Program-made: the position numbers and the translations under genes | Shown: positions 23,480 through 31,646 of the stretch, piece after piece | How the letters are laid out: each line of letters opens with the position of its first letter | Position numbering within the stretch: position 1 is the first letter of the stretch | Notes under the pieces: model-generated | Database searches by the model: none | What the model was told of the DNA's origin: nothing | What the model saw: the letters and a program-made list of their open reading frames with translations, nothing else | Source: Dichotomicrobium sp964540795 | GTDB taxonomy: Bacteria; Pseudomonadota; Alphaproteobacteria; Rhizobiales; Rhodomicrobiaceae | Assembly: GCA_964540795.1 (NCBI GenBank) | Contig: CAZINX010000003.1 | Coordinates: 1 to 64,000, forward strand | Length of the DNA: 64,000 bases | Direction: 5' to 3'

Positions 23480-24526
23480 ATGGGAACGAACGAGACCGGC
23501 GCTGCGCCACGGCAACGTCCCGGACTTGACGATTATGTGAAGGGCGTGCGCGGCGGCGACCGCGCGATGCTGGCGCGCGCCATTACGCTGGTCGAAAGCC
23601 GCCAGAGGCGCGACCGCGCCACCGCCGCCAGGCTGTTGCAGAGGCTGCTGCCGCACACAGGCGGAGCCTACCGCATCGGGCTGACCGGCTCGCCCGGCGC
23701 GGGCAAGTCGACGACCATCGACCAGCTTGGCGCGAACCTTACCGCAGAGGGCCGCCGCGTGGCCGTGCTTGCCGTGGACCCGACCTCGCAGCGCACCGGC
23801 GGCTCGATCCTCGGCGACAAGACGCGCATGGCGAAGCTGGCCGCCGATGACCGGGCGTTCATCCGGCCTTCGCCCTCGGCCGGAACGCTCGGCGGCGTCA
23901 CGCGCACGACGCGCGAGACCATGCTGCTATGCGAGGCGGCGGGCTTCGATGTCGTGATCGTCGAAACAGTGGGCGTCGGCCAGTCCGAGATGGCAGTGGC
24001 CAACATGGTCGATTTCTTCCTCGTTCTGTTGCTGCCCGGCGCGGGCGACGACCTGCAGGGTCTGAAGAAAGGCGTGCTGGAACTGGCCGACATGATCGCG
24101 GTGAACAAGGCCGACGGCGACAATATCGACCGCGCCCGGCGCACGGCCAACGACTATCGCAACGCGCTGCAAATCCTCACGCCGCCAAGCCCGAACTGGC
24201 GCGCGCCGGTCATCACCATCTCGGGGCTGCGGAACATCGGGCTGGATGAGCTGTGGCGGCAGATCGAGCGCTATCATGATATCATGTCGCGTAGCGGCGA
24301 ATGGCAGGGCAAGCGCCGGGAACAGGCGGTGGCATGGATGCATGATCTGATCGAGGCGCGGCTCCTTCAGGCGCTGACGGACGATCCGGCGATTGCGGAG
24401 AAACTGAAGGCGTTGGAGGCGCGCGTGCGCGCGGGCGAACTGGCGCCGAGCCTCGCGGCGGAGGAGATCGCGGCGGCGCTCGGCCTGAGCGCGCTGGAGC
24501 CGGGCACGGCGGAGGGCTGTGCATGA
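23480..24526 (+). CDS. meaB: MeaB/ArgK-type G3E GTPase
   Basis: GTPase chaperone of 348 aa that protects and reloads adenosylcobalamin mutases (methylmalonyl-CoA or ethylmalonyl-CoA mutase). Motifs: P-loop GLTGSPGAGKST, VDPTSQRTGGSILGDKTRM, ETVGVGQSE and NKADGDN. The ATG at 23480 gives the normal length; the long frame upstream is discarded. No mutase gene is in the window, so it must act on an enzyme encoded elsewhere. Its stop overlaps the start of the pyroglutamyl peptidase gene by 4 bp. The malyl-CoA-lyase-like gene at 13.3 kb would fit the same carbon pathway. Confidence 0.93.
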   Translation: MGTNETGAAPRQRPGLDDYVKGVRGGDRAMLARAITLVESRQRRDRATAARLLQRLLPHTGGAYRIGLTGSPGAGKSTTIDQLGANLTAEGRRVAVLAVDPTSQRTGGSILGDKTRMAKLAADDRAFIRPSPSAGTLGGVTRTTRETMLLCEAAGFDVVIVETVGVGQSEMAVANMVDFFLVLLLPGAGDDLQGLKKGVLELADMIAVNKADGDNIDRARRTANDYRNALQILTPPSPNWRAPVITISGLRNIGLDELWRQIERYHDIMSRSGEWQGKRREQAVAWMHDLIEARLLQALTDDPAIAEKLKALEARVRAGELAPSLAAEEIAAALGLSALEPGTAEGCA

Positions 24527-25128
24527 GCGCGCGAGAGATTCTGATCGCCGGCTTCGGGCCATTTCCGGGCGTGGCATGGAACCCGTCCGGCTGGCTGGCG
24601 CAGACGCTGGCGCGCACGCATGAGCGCCCGCTGGCCGCCGCTGTCCTTCCGGTGAGCTGGCATAGCGCGTGGGCTGTGCTGGCGCCGCTGCTGGAGGCCG
24701 ACCGGCCGCGTCAGGTCATCCTGTTCGGCGTCTCCGGCGACGCGGAAGGCTTCTGCCTGGAGCAGCGCGCCTATAACGCGCGCGGGCCGCAAGCCGATGC
24801 GCATGGCGAGACGCCGGAGGATCGACGCCTGATGCACGAACCCATTGAGACGCTTGATGCGACACTGGCCCTGCCACCGATCGCCTCGGCCCTTGCGGCG
24901 GCAGACCTTCCAGTCGAAGTGTCGACCGATCCGGGCCGCTATCTGTGCAATGCCCTGCTCTTTCATGCGCTGCATTGGGCGCGGGGACGGCCGACGCGCG
25001 TGGGCTTCGTCCATATCCCGCATCTCGGCGATGCAGGCCCGCTCACGCCCGCCGAGGCCTTGACCGGCGCGCGGCTCATCGTCGAAACCGCCATAAGCGC
25101 AGAACGCGCTGTCCCAGCCACTGCGTGA
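24523..25128 (+). CDS. Pyroglutamyl-peptidase I family protein
   Basis: C15 cysteine peptidase of 201 aa that removes N-terminal pyroglutamate. Signature blocks: IAGFGPFPGVAWNPSG, catalytic Glu in LEQRAYNAR, catalytic Cys in STDPGRYLCNALLFHAL and catalytic His in VGFVHIPHLGD. The ATG lies within the meaB stop region (ATGA overlap), so translation is coupled. The sequence is divergent from classical Pcp, so specificity is not certain. Confidence 0.85.
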   Translation: MSAREILIAGFGPFPGVAWNPSGWLAQTLARTHERPLAAAVLPVSWHSAWAVLAPLLEADRPRQVILFGVSGDAEGFCLEQRAYNARGPQADAHGETPEDRRLMHEPIETLDATLALPPIASALAAADLPVEVSTDPGRYLCNALLFHALHWARGRPTRVGFVHIPHLGDAGPLTPAEALTGARLIVETAISAERAVPATA

Positions 25129-25136
25129 GGGCCGCC

Positions 25137-26258
25137 ATGTCGCCCAAACCGCCCGCAGAACTCCGCGAGCGTTACCGCGAGATGCTGAATGCCGGCGCGC
25201 TGCGCCCCGACCCGGCCCAGGCAATGGCGGTGGAAAAGCTGCAACTGCTTGCCAACCGCGTCGCGCGCTACAAGCGGCCGACCCGGACCGACACCTTTTC
25301 GTTTTTCACCCGCAAGCGCGGCGAAGTGCCCTGCGGGCTTTACATTTTCGGAGGCGTGGGCGGCGGCAAGACCATGCTGATGGACCTGTTCTTTGACAGC
25401 GTGGCCATCGACGCGAAACGCCGCAACCACTTTCATGCGTTCATGGCGGATGTGCATGAGCGCGCCGCCGCGTTCCGCAAGACCGCGAAAGGCGATCCCA
25501 TAGAGCAAGTGGCGAAGGAGATCGCCAAGGACACGCGCCTGCTTTGCTTCGACGAGTTTCACGTCACCGACATCGCCGACGCGATGATCCTGGGGCGGCT
25601 GTTCGGCGTGCTGTTCGAGGCGGGCGTGGTGCTGGTCGCGACCTCCAACGTGCCGCCGCGTGATCTCTACAAAGAGGGGTTGAACCGCAACCTGTTCGAG
25701 CCGTTCATCGCGGAGCTGGAGCAGCGAGTCGAACTGCTGGAACTGTCATCGGCGCGGGATTACCGGCTGGAAAAGCTGTCCGGCTCGCCGCTATATTTTT
25801 GCCCGCCCGGCGAGAGCGCCCGCGCGCAGATGCAGGCGCTATGGGAAAGCCTGACCGGCACGCAAGCCGGCGAGGCGCGCGAGATCGCGGTTGCGGGGCG
25901 CTGCGTCCATGTGCCCGAGGCGGCGATGGGCGCGGCCCGCTTCACCTTCGCCGATCTGTGCGAGCAGCCGCTGGGGTCGAACGACTATCTGGCGCTGGCC
26001 CGCGACTTCCACACGCTTTTCGTTGCGGACGTCCCGGTCATGAGCCCGGAAAAGCGCAACGAAGCGCGGCGCTTCATCACGCTCATCGACGCGCTCTACG
26101 ATGCCGGCACCGGCCTCATCATCACCGCCGAGGCTGAACCCGAGGCGCTATACCAGGCCGGCGATGGGGCTTTCCTGTTCGAGCGGACGGTCTCGCGCCT
26201 GATGGAAATGCGCACGACCGGCTACCTCTCGCGCGGCCGCAACCTGACGGCATTGTGA
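25137..26258 (+). CDS. zapE: Cell division protein ZapE / AFG1-like ATPase
   Basis: AAA+-like ATPase of 373 aa. Walker A is FGGVGGGKTMLMD, Walker B LLCFDEFHVTDIADA, and VATSNVPPRDLYKEGLNR is a family-specific block. ZapE acts on the Z ring under low oxygen or heat in E. coli; its mitochondrial relative AFG1/LACE1 helps remove respiratory subunits. The ATG at 25137 lies 8 bp after the peptidase stop; the longer frame overlaps that gene and is ignored. Confidence 0.94.
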   Translation: MSPKPPAELRERYREMLNAGALRPDPAQAMAVEKLQLLANRVARYKRPTRTDTFSFFTRKRGEVPCGLYIFGGVGGGKTMLMDLFFDSVAIDAKRRNHFHAFMADVHERAAAFRKTAKGDPIEQVAKEIAKDTRLLCFDEFHVTDIADAMILGRLFGVLFEAGVVLVATSNVPPRDLYKEGLNRNLFEPFIAELEQRVELLELSSARDYRLEKLSGSPLYFCPPGESARAQMQALWESLTGTQAGEAREIAVAGRCVHVPEAAMGAARFTFADLCEQPLGSNDYLALARDFHTLFVADVPVMSPEKRNEARRFITLIDALYDAGTGLIITAEAEPEALYQAGDGAFLFERTVSRLMEMRTTGYLSRGRNLTAL

Positions 26259-26340
26259 ACATCTGTCACTTCGCGACGGACAAGCGCGCGTGCTCAATAC
26301 CCGGCAAATACCCGCCAAGACATAAGCAGGGGTGTGCCGC

Positions 26341-27735
26341 ATGACCGAAATCCTCGTCGCCGCGCTAGCCGCGCTGATCCTCATGAGCTTCTTCGTCGCC
26401 CCGTTGGCGCGCGATCCTCAGAGCTTTTATCGCGGCTGGGCCGGGGGTGGCCGCCCGCCGGGCGTGCTCACGCTCACTTTCTCGCAGGTTACGACGTGGA
26501 TTTTCGCCCGTTCGCTGCTCACTGCGGCGATCCTGGGCTTCCACTTCGGCATCGCCGGCGGCATCGCCTATGCGGCCTATTACCTGTCGTTTCTCACCGG
26601 CTGGGCCATTGTCGACCATCTGCGCTTCCGGCATGGCTACACCAGCATTCAGGACTTCATGCGTGACCGCTTCGGCGGGCTGGGCACGAGCACCTACAAT
26701 TTCCTGATTGCGCTGCGGCTCATCAGCGAAGTGTTCGCGAACCTGCTGGTCGTCGGCATCATCTTCGGCGCCGCCGGCTCCGCCATTTATCTGCTCGCCA
26801 TCGGCGTCACGGCCGTCGTCACGCTGGCCTATTCCATGATCGGGGGCCTGCGCGCCTCGCTGCGCACCGACGTTCTGCAGATGAGCCTGTTTCTCGCGCT
26901 GATGGCGCTCATCATGATTGCGCTTATCGACCTGCCGCAGACCTCCTTCCGGGCAATCGGCGCGAGCAGCCCGCTGGCGCTGGAAAACGGCTGGAACCTG
27001 CTCCTGGTCGCGCTTTTGCAGGTCTGGAGCTATCCGATGCACGATCCGGTGATGATGGATCGCGGCTTCATCGCCGACCGGCGCACGACAAGGGCGAGCT
27101 TCCTGCACGCGGCCTGGATCAGCGTTGTCTGCATCCTCGGCTTTTCGCTGCTTGGCGTCGTCGCCGGGCTGGAGGCGCAACAGGGCGAGGAGATGATGGG
27201 CGTACTCGCTCGCCTGCTGGGCGACACGACGATGCTCCTCGTCAATCTCGCGCTGGTGCTGTCGGCGATCTCGACGCTCGATTCGACCTTCTCCAGCGCC
27301 GCGAAGCTGGCCATTGCCGACATGCGCATCGGCCAGCCAACAGTCGCCAACGGGCGCATCGCCATGGCGCTGTTCGCGCTGGGCGGGCTGGTGTTCCTCT
27401 GGCTCGGTACGGACGACCTCTATGCGGCGGTCGCGGTCAGCGGCACGGCCTCGCTGTTCCTCGCGCCGGTGATCTTCTTCTGCATCTGGGGCAACATGGC
27501 GATTCCGCGCTGGAGCTACCTCACGGCCTTCCTCGCGGCGATCGCGGGCGCGGCGCTCTACTATGCCGAAAGCGGCGGCCACGCCGAGATCATCGCCCCG
27601 CTCACGGGCATCACCGTGAAATACAACAAGCTGCTGCTGATCTCGGCCACAGTCCTCGCCATCGGCAACGGGGCCTTCGCACTCGGCGCCTGGCTCGGCC
27701 GGCCGGCCACGGCGAAACCTGCGGACACGGCCTGA
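26341..27735 (+). CDS. Sodium:solute symporter (SSS) family transporter
   Basis: Integral-membrane transporter of 464 aa with about 12-13 hydrophobic segments. SSS-type features: SFYRGWAGGGRPPGVLTLTFSQ at the N-terminus, AYSMIGGLRASLRTDVLQ (the conserved GGxxAxxxTD motif) and SAISTLDSTFSSAAKLA. The ATG at 26341 has AGGGG about 8 nt upstream. The substrate cannot be told; related proteins carry pantothenate, proline or organic acids. It is alone between zapE and the channel gene. Confidence 0.88.
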   Translation: MTEILVAALAALILMSFFVAPLARDPQSFYRGWAGGGRPPGVLTLTFSQVTTWIFARSLLTAAILGFHFGIAGGIAYAAYYLSFLTGWAIVDHLRFRHGYTSIQDFMRDRFGGLGTSTYNFLIALRLISEVFANLLVVGIIFGAAGSAIYLLAIGVTAVVTLAYSMIGGLRASLRTDVLQMSLFLALMALIMIALIDLPQTSFRAIGASSPLALENGWNLLLVALLQVWSYPMHDPVMMDRGFIADRRTTRASFLHAAWISVVCILGFSLLGVVAGLEAQQGEEMMGVLARLLGDTTMLLVNLALVLSAISTLDSTFSSAAKLAIADMRIGQPTVANGRIAMALFALGGLVFLWLGTDDLYAAVAVSGTASLFLAPVIFFCIWGNMAIPRWSYLTAFLAAIAGAALYYAESGGHAEIIAPLTGITVKYNKLLLISATVLAIGNGAFALGAWLGRPATAKPADTA

Positions 27736-27821
27736 CGCCGGACGGTTTGCACTTGCGCGGCGCACCGGGATTCTGAAAGATCACGGGGTTTTGCCATCCA
27801 GCCAATGCCAGTGGGCGCGCC

Positions 27822-28583
27822 GTGAAAAAACTCCTTCGCGAACTCTATTACGGGACGCATTCCTATTCGCGCGCGTTCCGCTTCACGCTGCTGGCGGTGG
27901 ACACGGCGACGCTGATCTATTTCATCGCGGTCACGGCGCTGCCGCCATCGGACATCTATCGCACGATCGACATCGGCATCGGCATCTACATCGCGCTCGA
28001 CCTGTTGGCGCGGTTCATCGCCTCTTCAAGCGCGCGCGGATATTTCCGGGAAATCGCGACCTGGACGGATCTGGCGGTGCTGGCCTCGCTGCTCGTACCA
28101 GCCGCGGCGGAGGATTACCTGTTCCTGCGCATCCTGCGGATCTTCCGGCTGCTGCGGTCCTACCACATGCTGCGCGACCTGCGCGAGCTTTACCCATTCT
28201 TCCGCCGGCATGAGGAAGTCATCAACAGCGTGTTCAACCTGCTGGTATTCGTTTTCGTGATCTCGGCGCTGGTGTTTGTGCTCCAGCATCGCACGAACGA
28301 GGGCATCAACAACTATCTGGACGCGCTTTATTTCACGGTGGCGGCGCTGACCACCACGGGTTTCGGCGACATCGTGCTCGAGGGCACTGTCGGGCGGCTG
28401 CTGTCGGTGGTCATCCTGGTGTTCGGCGTCGGCCTGTTCCTGCGGCTGTTGCAGGTCATCTTCCGGCCGAGCAAGGTGCATTACACCTGCCCGGATTGCG
28501 GGCTGAAGGAACACGACGCCGACGCCGTGCATTGCAAGCACTGCGGGCGGGTGCTCAACATCGAGACGGCGGGCGGAACATAG
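27822..28583 (+). CDS. Voltage-gated-type potassium channel with C-terminal zinc ribbon
   Basis: Six-helix ion channel of 253 aa. The S4 segment carries regularly spaced arginines (FLRILRIFRLLRSYHMLR, 101-118) and the pore has the selectivity filter TTTGFGD (177-183), a variant of TVGYGD. After S6 comes a cytosolic tail with two CxxC pairs, C223/C226 and C238/C241 (CPDCG and CKHCG), forming a zinc ribbon. It has no RCK or cyclic-nucleotide domain. The GTG start at 27822 begins MKKLLRELYYG. Metal or redox gating by the ribbon is inference. Confidence 0.87.
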   Translation: MKKLLRELYYGTHSYSRAFRFTLLAVDTATLIYFIAVTALPPSDIYRTIDIGIGIYIALDLLARFIASSSARGYFREIATWTDLAVLASLLVPAAAEDYLFLRILRIFRLLRSYHMLRDLRELYPFFRRHEEVINSVFNLLVFVFVISALVFVLQHRTNEGINNYLDALYFTVAALTTTGFGDIVLEGTVGRLLSVVILVFGVGLFLRLLQVIFRPSKVHYTCPDCGLKEHDADAVHCKHCGRVLNIETAGGT

Positions 28584-28668
28584 CGAGTTTCGACTGCGCG
28601 CACAGGGCTGAATCGGTTCGCTGCGCGCGCGATGACGACGTGTTTCTCGATGGCGGAGAACGCCCGGC

Positions 28669-29352
28669 TCACCAGCGGTCCGCGCCCGACGCGGCAACCG
28701 ATCCGCGCCCGAGCTGCGGCGTCAGCGAGACCCAAAGCCGCGGCGAGCGATAGGACTGGCGCTTGATGAAGGTGTAAGGCGTCTCATTCCACAGCAGGAT
28801 GCGCGAATGCTTGTTGTCGAGCACGAAGTCGCCCTGCTTCGTGCGCACAGTCAGCACCGCGTGACCATCGCCCCGCTCGTCCAGCACGACCGTGATCAGC
28901 AGCGCGCTCTCCGGCCAGCCCCGCTTGATGAGTTCCTGGCGCTTGAGCAGCACGTAATCCTCGCAGTCGCCCGCGCCGCGCGGCAGCGTCCAGTGCTCCT
29001 CCACGCCGTAAAGTTCGCGGTCGGTCTTTGGCGACACCGCGTCGTTGATGTAGCTGTTGACCGCATTCATCACGATCCAGCGGTCGGCGGTCAGATGGAG
29101 CCGCCCGGCTCCGCCCGAAGCGCGCGAAGACCTGGTTTGCGGCCGGCATTGCGCGGCGTGGCGGCGGCAGAAATCCACATAGCCAGGCGGCGCGTTGGTC
29201 AGACCATGGATTGGCATGGCCGAGCGCCCGGCCCGTGGCTGCGGCAGCGCGCTCTTGTGCATTGTCGTTTCGCTGTCGAACGCCGCCGCATTCTGCCGCG
29301 CGCCAGACAACGCGACCAACCCCATCAGCAACGCGAGCACTATCCAACGCAT
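28669..29352 (-). CDS. Transglutaminase-like cysteine peptidase (BTLCP)
   Basis: Periplasmic protein of 227 aa with signal peptide MRWIVLALLMGLVALSGARQNAAA. The BTLCP/DUF920 domain has catalytic Cys in GAGDCEDYVLLKRQEL, His in GDGHAVLTVRT and Asp in FVLDNKH. The family includes LapG-like proteases that release adhesins in response to cyclic-di-GMP, but many members stand alone; no LapD or large adhesin is visible here. The start at 29352 has AGGGG 9 nt upstream; 29361 is an alternative. Confidence 0.88.
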   Translation of the reverse strand: MRWIVLALLMGLVALSGARQNAAAFDSETTMHKSALPQPRAGRSAMPIHGLTNAPPGYVDFCRRHAAQCRPQTRSSRASGGAGRLHLTADRWIVMNAVNSYINDAVSPKTDRELYGVEEHWTLPRGAGDCEDYVLLKRQELIKRGWPESALLITVVLDERGDGHAVLTVRTKQGDFVLDNKHSRILLWNETPYTFIKRQSYRSPRLWVSLTPQLGRGSVAASGADRW

Positions 29353-29454
29353 AACGGACATCCCCTGCGAACACATCGCTGGAAAGGATGCCAGACAGGC
29401 ATTGAATGAGAGCTAAACCGCCCCGGAAAAACTTATGAAGATTGCGCGGGCGGC

Positions 29455-30066
29455 TCAGACGGGCAGTTCGCGCTTCTCGGCAACGCTGCCGTCCGGGTTG
29501 ATGTTGTAGACGATGGGCACGCCGGTGGCGAGGTTGAGCCGGGTAATCTCCTCGCGGGTCAGACCGTCGAGCTGCATGATGAGCGCGCGCAGCGAGTTGC
29601 CGTGAGCCGAGACGATCACATTCTTGCCCGCCTCCACCAGCGGCCGGATGTTTTCCTCGTAATAGGGCAGGACGCGCTCGGCGGTATCCTTCAGGCTTTC
29701 GCCGCCAGGCGGCCTCGTGTCGTAAGAGCGCCGCCAGACATGCACCTGCTCCTCGCCCCAGCGCGCGCGCGCATCGTCCTTGTTCAGGCCCGCGAGATCG
29801 CCGTAGTCGCGCTCATTCAGCGCCTGATCGCGCTCTATCGAAATATCGGACTGCCCGAGTTCTTCAAGGATGATGTCGAGCGTGGCTTGCGCGCGCTTGA
29901 GAGCGCTTGTGAAGGCGATATCGAAGGTGAAGCCCGCCTGTTTCAAGGCGCGGCCGGCCTCGCGCGCTTCCTCGACGCCGCGCTCGCTGAGTTCCACATC
30001 GCGCCAGCCGGTGAACAGGTTCAGCTTGTTCCACTCGCTTTGACCGTGGCGAACGAGCACGAGCAT
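29455..30066 (-). CDS. gpmA: 2,3-bisphosphoglycerate-dependent phosphoglycerate mutase
   Basis: Glycolytic/gluconeogenic mutase interconverting 3- and 2-phosphoglycerate. The phosphohistidine motif is LVRHGQSEWN, followed by LFTGWRDVELSERG, ERDYGDLAGLNK, YDTRPPGGESL and the second histidine in SAHGNSLRALI. Length is 203 aa, the short alphaproteobacterial form. The ATG at 30066 has GGAGG 9-10 nt upstream. It follows dapB after 44 bp on the same strand. Confidence 0.95.
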   Translation of the reverse strand: MLVLVRHGQSEWNKLNLFTGWRDVELSERGVEEAREAGRALKQAGFTFDIAFTSALKRAQATLDIILEELGQSDISIERDQALNERDYGDLAGLNKDDARARWGEEQVHVWRRSYDTRPPGGESLKDTAERVLPYYEENIRPLVEAGKNVIVSAHGNSLRALIMQLDGLTREEITRLNLATGVPIVYNINPDGSVAEKRELPV

Positions 30067-30110
30067 GGCGGTGATATCCTCCGGTTCCGTGTTGTGATGG
30101 GAGTGTCCCT

Positions 30111-30917
30111 TTACAGGCCCAGCACATCGCGCATGGTGTAGACGCCCGGCGGCTTGCCGCGCGCCCAAAGCGCCGCCTTGACCGCGCCGCGCGCAAAAAT
30201 CTGCCGGTCGGTCGCGCGATGCGTGAGTTCGATGCGCTCGCCCTGCCCCGCGAAGACGACCGTGTGCTCGCCGACGACATCGCCGCCGCGCAAGGTCGCA
30301 AAACCGATATCTCCGCTGCGGCGCGCGCCGGTGTGCCCCTCACGCGCCTTGACGGCATGGGCGTCGAGCGCGACCTGCCGGCCCGTGGCCGCCGCTCCGC
30401 CCAGCATAAGCGCGGTACCGGACGGCGCATCGACCTTGTAGCGGTGGTGCATTTCGACGATCTCGATGTCGTAGTCAGCATCGAGCGCGGCCGACACCTT
30501 TTCGGTCAGCGCGGTCAGCAGGTTCACGCCCAGGCTCATGTTGCCGGCCTTTACGATCGTGGCATGGCGGGACGCGCTGGCGATGCGCTGCTCGTCCTCC
30601 TCGGCAAAGCCCGTCGTGCCAATGACATGGACAATGCGGCCCTGCGCGGCAAGCCCGGCATATTCCGCCGTGACCTTCGGGGCGGTGAAATCGAGAATGC
30701 CTTCGCAGCGGGTGAACAGCTCAAGCGGGTCGTCGGTGACAAAAACGCCAAGCGCCCCGACGCCGGCCAGTTCGCCCAAATCCAGACCGACGGCCTCGGC
30801 GCCAGGCGCCTCGGTGCCGCCGACGAGCGTGCATTGCGGTGATTCATGCGCCGCGCGGACGAGCGCGCGACCCATGCGCCCCGCAGCGCCCATGACCGCC
30901 AGCCGCATCTCGCTCAT
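30111..30917 (-). CDS. dapB: 4-hydroxy-tetrahydrodipicolinate reductase DapB
   Basis: NAD(P)H-dependent reductase of 268 aa in lysine and diaminopimelate synthesis. The Rossmann motif is VMGAAGRMGRALV, and the catalytic block EIVEMHHRYKVDAPSGTALML contains the conserved histidines, lysine and substrate-binding SGTA. The C-terminal block GEHTVVFAGQGERIELTHRATDR is typical. It forms a minus-strand run with gpmA downstream and ppa upstream. Confidence 0.97.
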   Translation of the reverse strand: MSEMRLAVMGAAGRMGRALVRAAHESPQCTLVGGTEAPGAEAVGLDLGELAGVGALGVFVTDDPLELFTRCEGILDFTAPKVTAEYAGLAAQGRIVHVIGTTGFAEEDEQRIASASRHATIVKAGNMSLGVNLLTALTEKVSAALDADYDIEIVEMHHRYKVDAPSGTALMLGGAAATGRQVALDAHAVKAREGHTGARRSGDIGFATLRGGDVVGEHTVVFAGQGERIELTHRATDRQIFARGAVKAALWARGKPPGVYTMRDVLGL

Positions 30918-30935
30918 CGCCCACGTCTCCCTCGC

Positions 30936-31475
30936 CTAACCCGCGCTGCCGGCCGCGGCGGCCGCGATTGCCTTGGCGATCATGTCGCGCGCCTCCGAGT
31001 CATCGCCCCAGCGGGTGATCTCGACCCATTTGCCGTCCTCAAGGTCTTTATAGCGCTGAAAGAAATGCGCAATCTGACGGACTTGCATGTCCGGCAAGTC
31101 GCGATAGCTGTCGATGTTGTTGTACATCGCCGACACGCGCCCCGAGGGCACGGCGATAATCTTCTCGTCCGCACCGGCCTCATCGCGCATATGCAGCACC
31201 CCCACCGGGCGGCAATTCATCACCGCGCCCGGAATGAGCTGGCGCTGGTTCGCAATCAGCACATCCACCGGATCGCCGTCATCGGACAGCGTGTGCGGGA
31301 CGAAGCCGTAGTTCCCCGGATAGCGCATCGCGGTGTAGAGCACACGGTCGACAAACAGCGTGCCCGAGGCCTTGTCCATCTCATACTTGACGGGTTCGCC
31401 GCCGGTCGGGACTTCAACGACAACATTGACGTCGTGCGGCGGATTATCGCCGATCGGGATGGCGTCTATGCGCAT
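30936..31475 (-). CDS. ppa: Inorganic pyrophosphatase (family I)
   Basis: Soluble hexameric-type pyrophosphatase of 179 aa. It shows EVPTGGEPVKYEMDKASG, the catalytic YPGNYGFVPHTLSDDGDPVDVLI block with three metal-binding aspartates, and KDLEDGKWVEITRWG near the C-terminus. It hydrolyses PPi to drive biosynthesis. It lies 18 bp upstream of dapB; a strong terminator separates it from the DmdA-like gene. Confidence 0.97.
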   Translation of the reverse strand: MRIDAIPIGDNPPHDVNVVVEVPTGGEPVKYEMDKASGTLFVDRVLYTAMRYPGNYGFVPHTLSDDGDPVDVLIANQRQLIPGAVMNCRPVGVLHMRDEAGADEKIIAVPSGRVSAMYNNIDSYRDLPDMQVRQIAHFFQRYKDLEDGKWVEITRWGDDSEARDMIAKAIAAAAAGSAG

Positions 31476-31562
31476 GGCGATGCCTCTCGTGCCTGGAGCC
31501 TCATGCTGTCAGGGTGTGTTGCAACTTCCGCGCGCCCCGTCAAGCGCCGCCGTCCCGGAATG

Positions 31563-31596
31563 AAAACGCCGGCCCGGCGTTCAAGCCGGACCGGCG
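31563..31596 (-). terminator. Intrinsic terminator after the DmdA-like gene
   Basis: On the minus strand CGCCGGTCCGGC, a 6-nt loop TTGAAC, and GCCGGGCCGGCG form a 12-bp stem with one G-U pair, followed by TTTT. It lies between the DmdA-like stop and the ppa start and should end the DmdA-like transcript. Confidence 0.8.
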
Positions 31597-31646
31597 GAGA
31601 GGAGAGGACGATCGCAGCAACCGGGAGAGCCGCCCCGGTGAGGACC

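Noticed and set aside
24275..24287. ATGATATCAT inside meaB, similar to the FitAB operator
   Set aside because: It is shorter, lies within a conserved coding region and is best explained by chance.
24945..25136. Upstream extension of the zapE frame
   Set aside because: It overlaps the catalytic Cys-His region of the peptidase gene and has no similarity to ZapE.
29412..29470. CCGCCC/GGGCGG pair after gpmA as a terminator
   Set aside because: The loop is over 20 nt and only three T residues follow.
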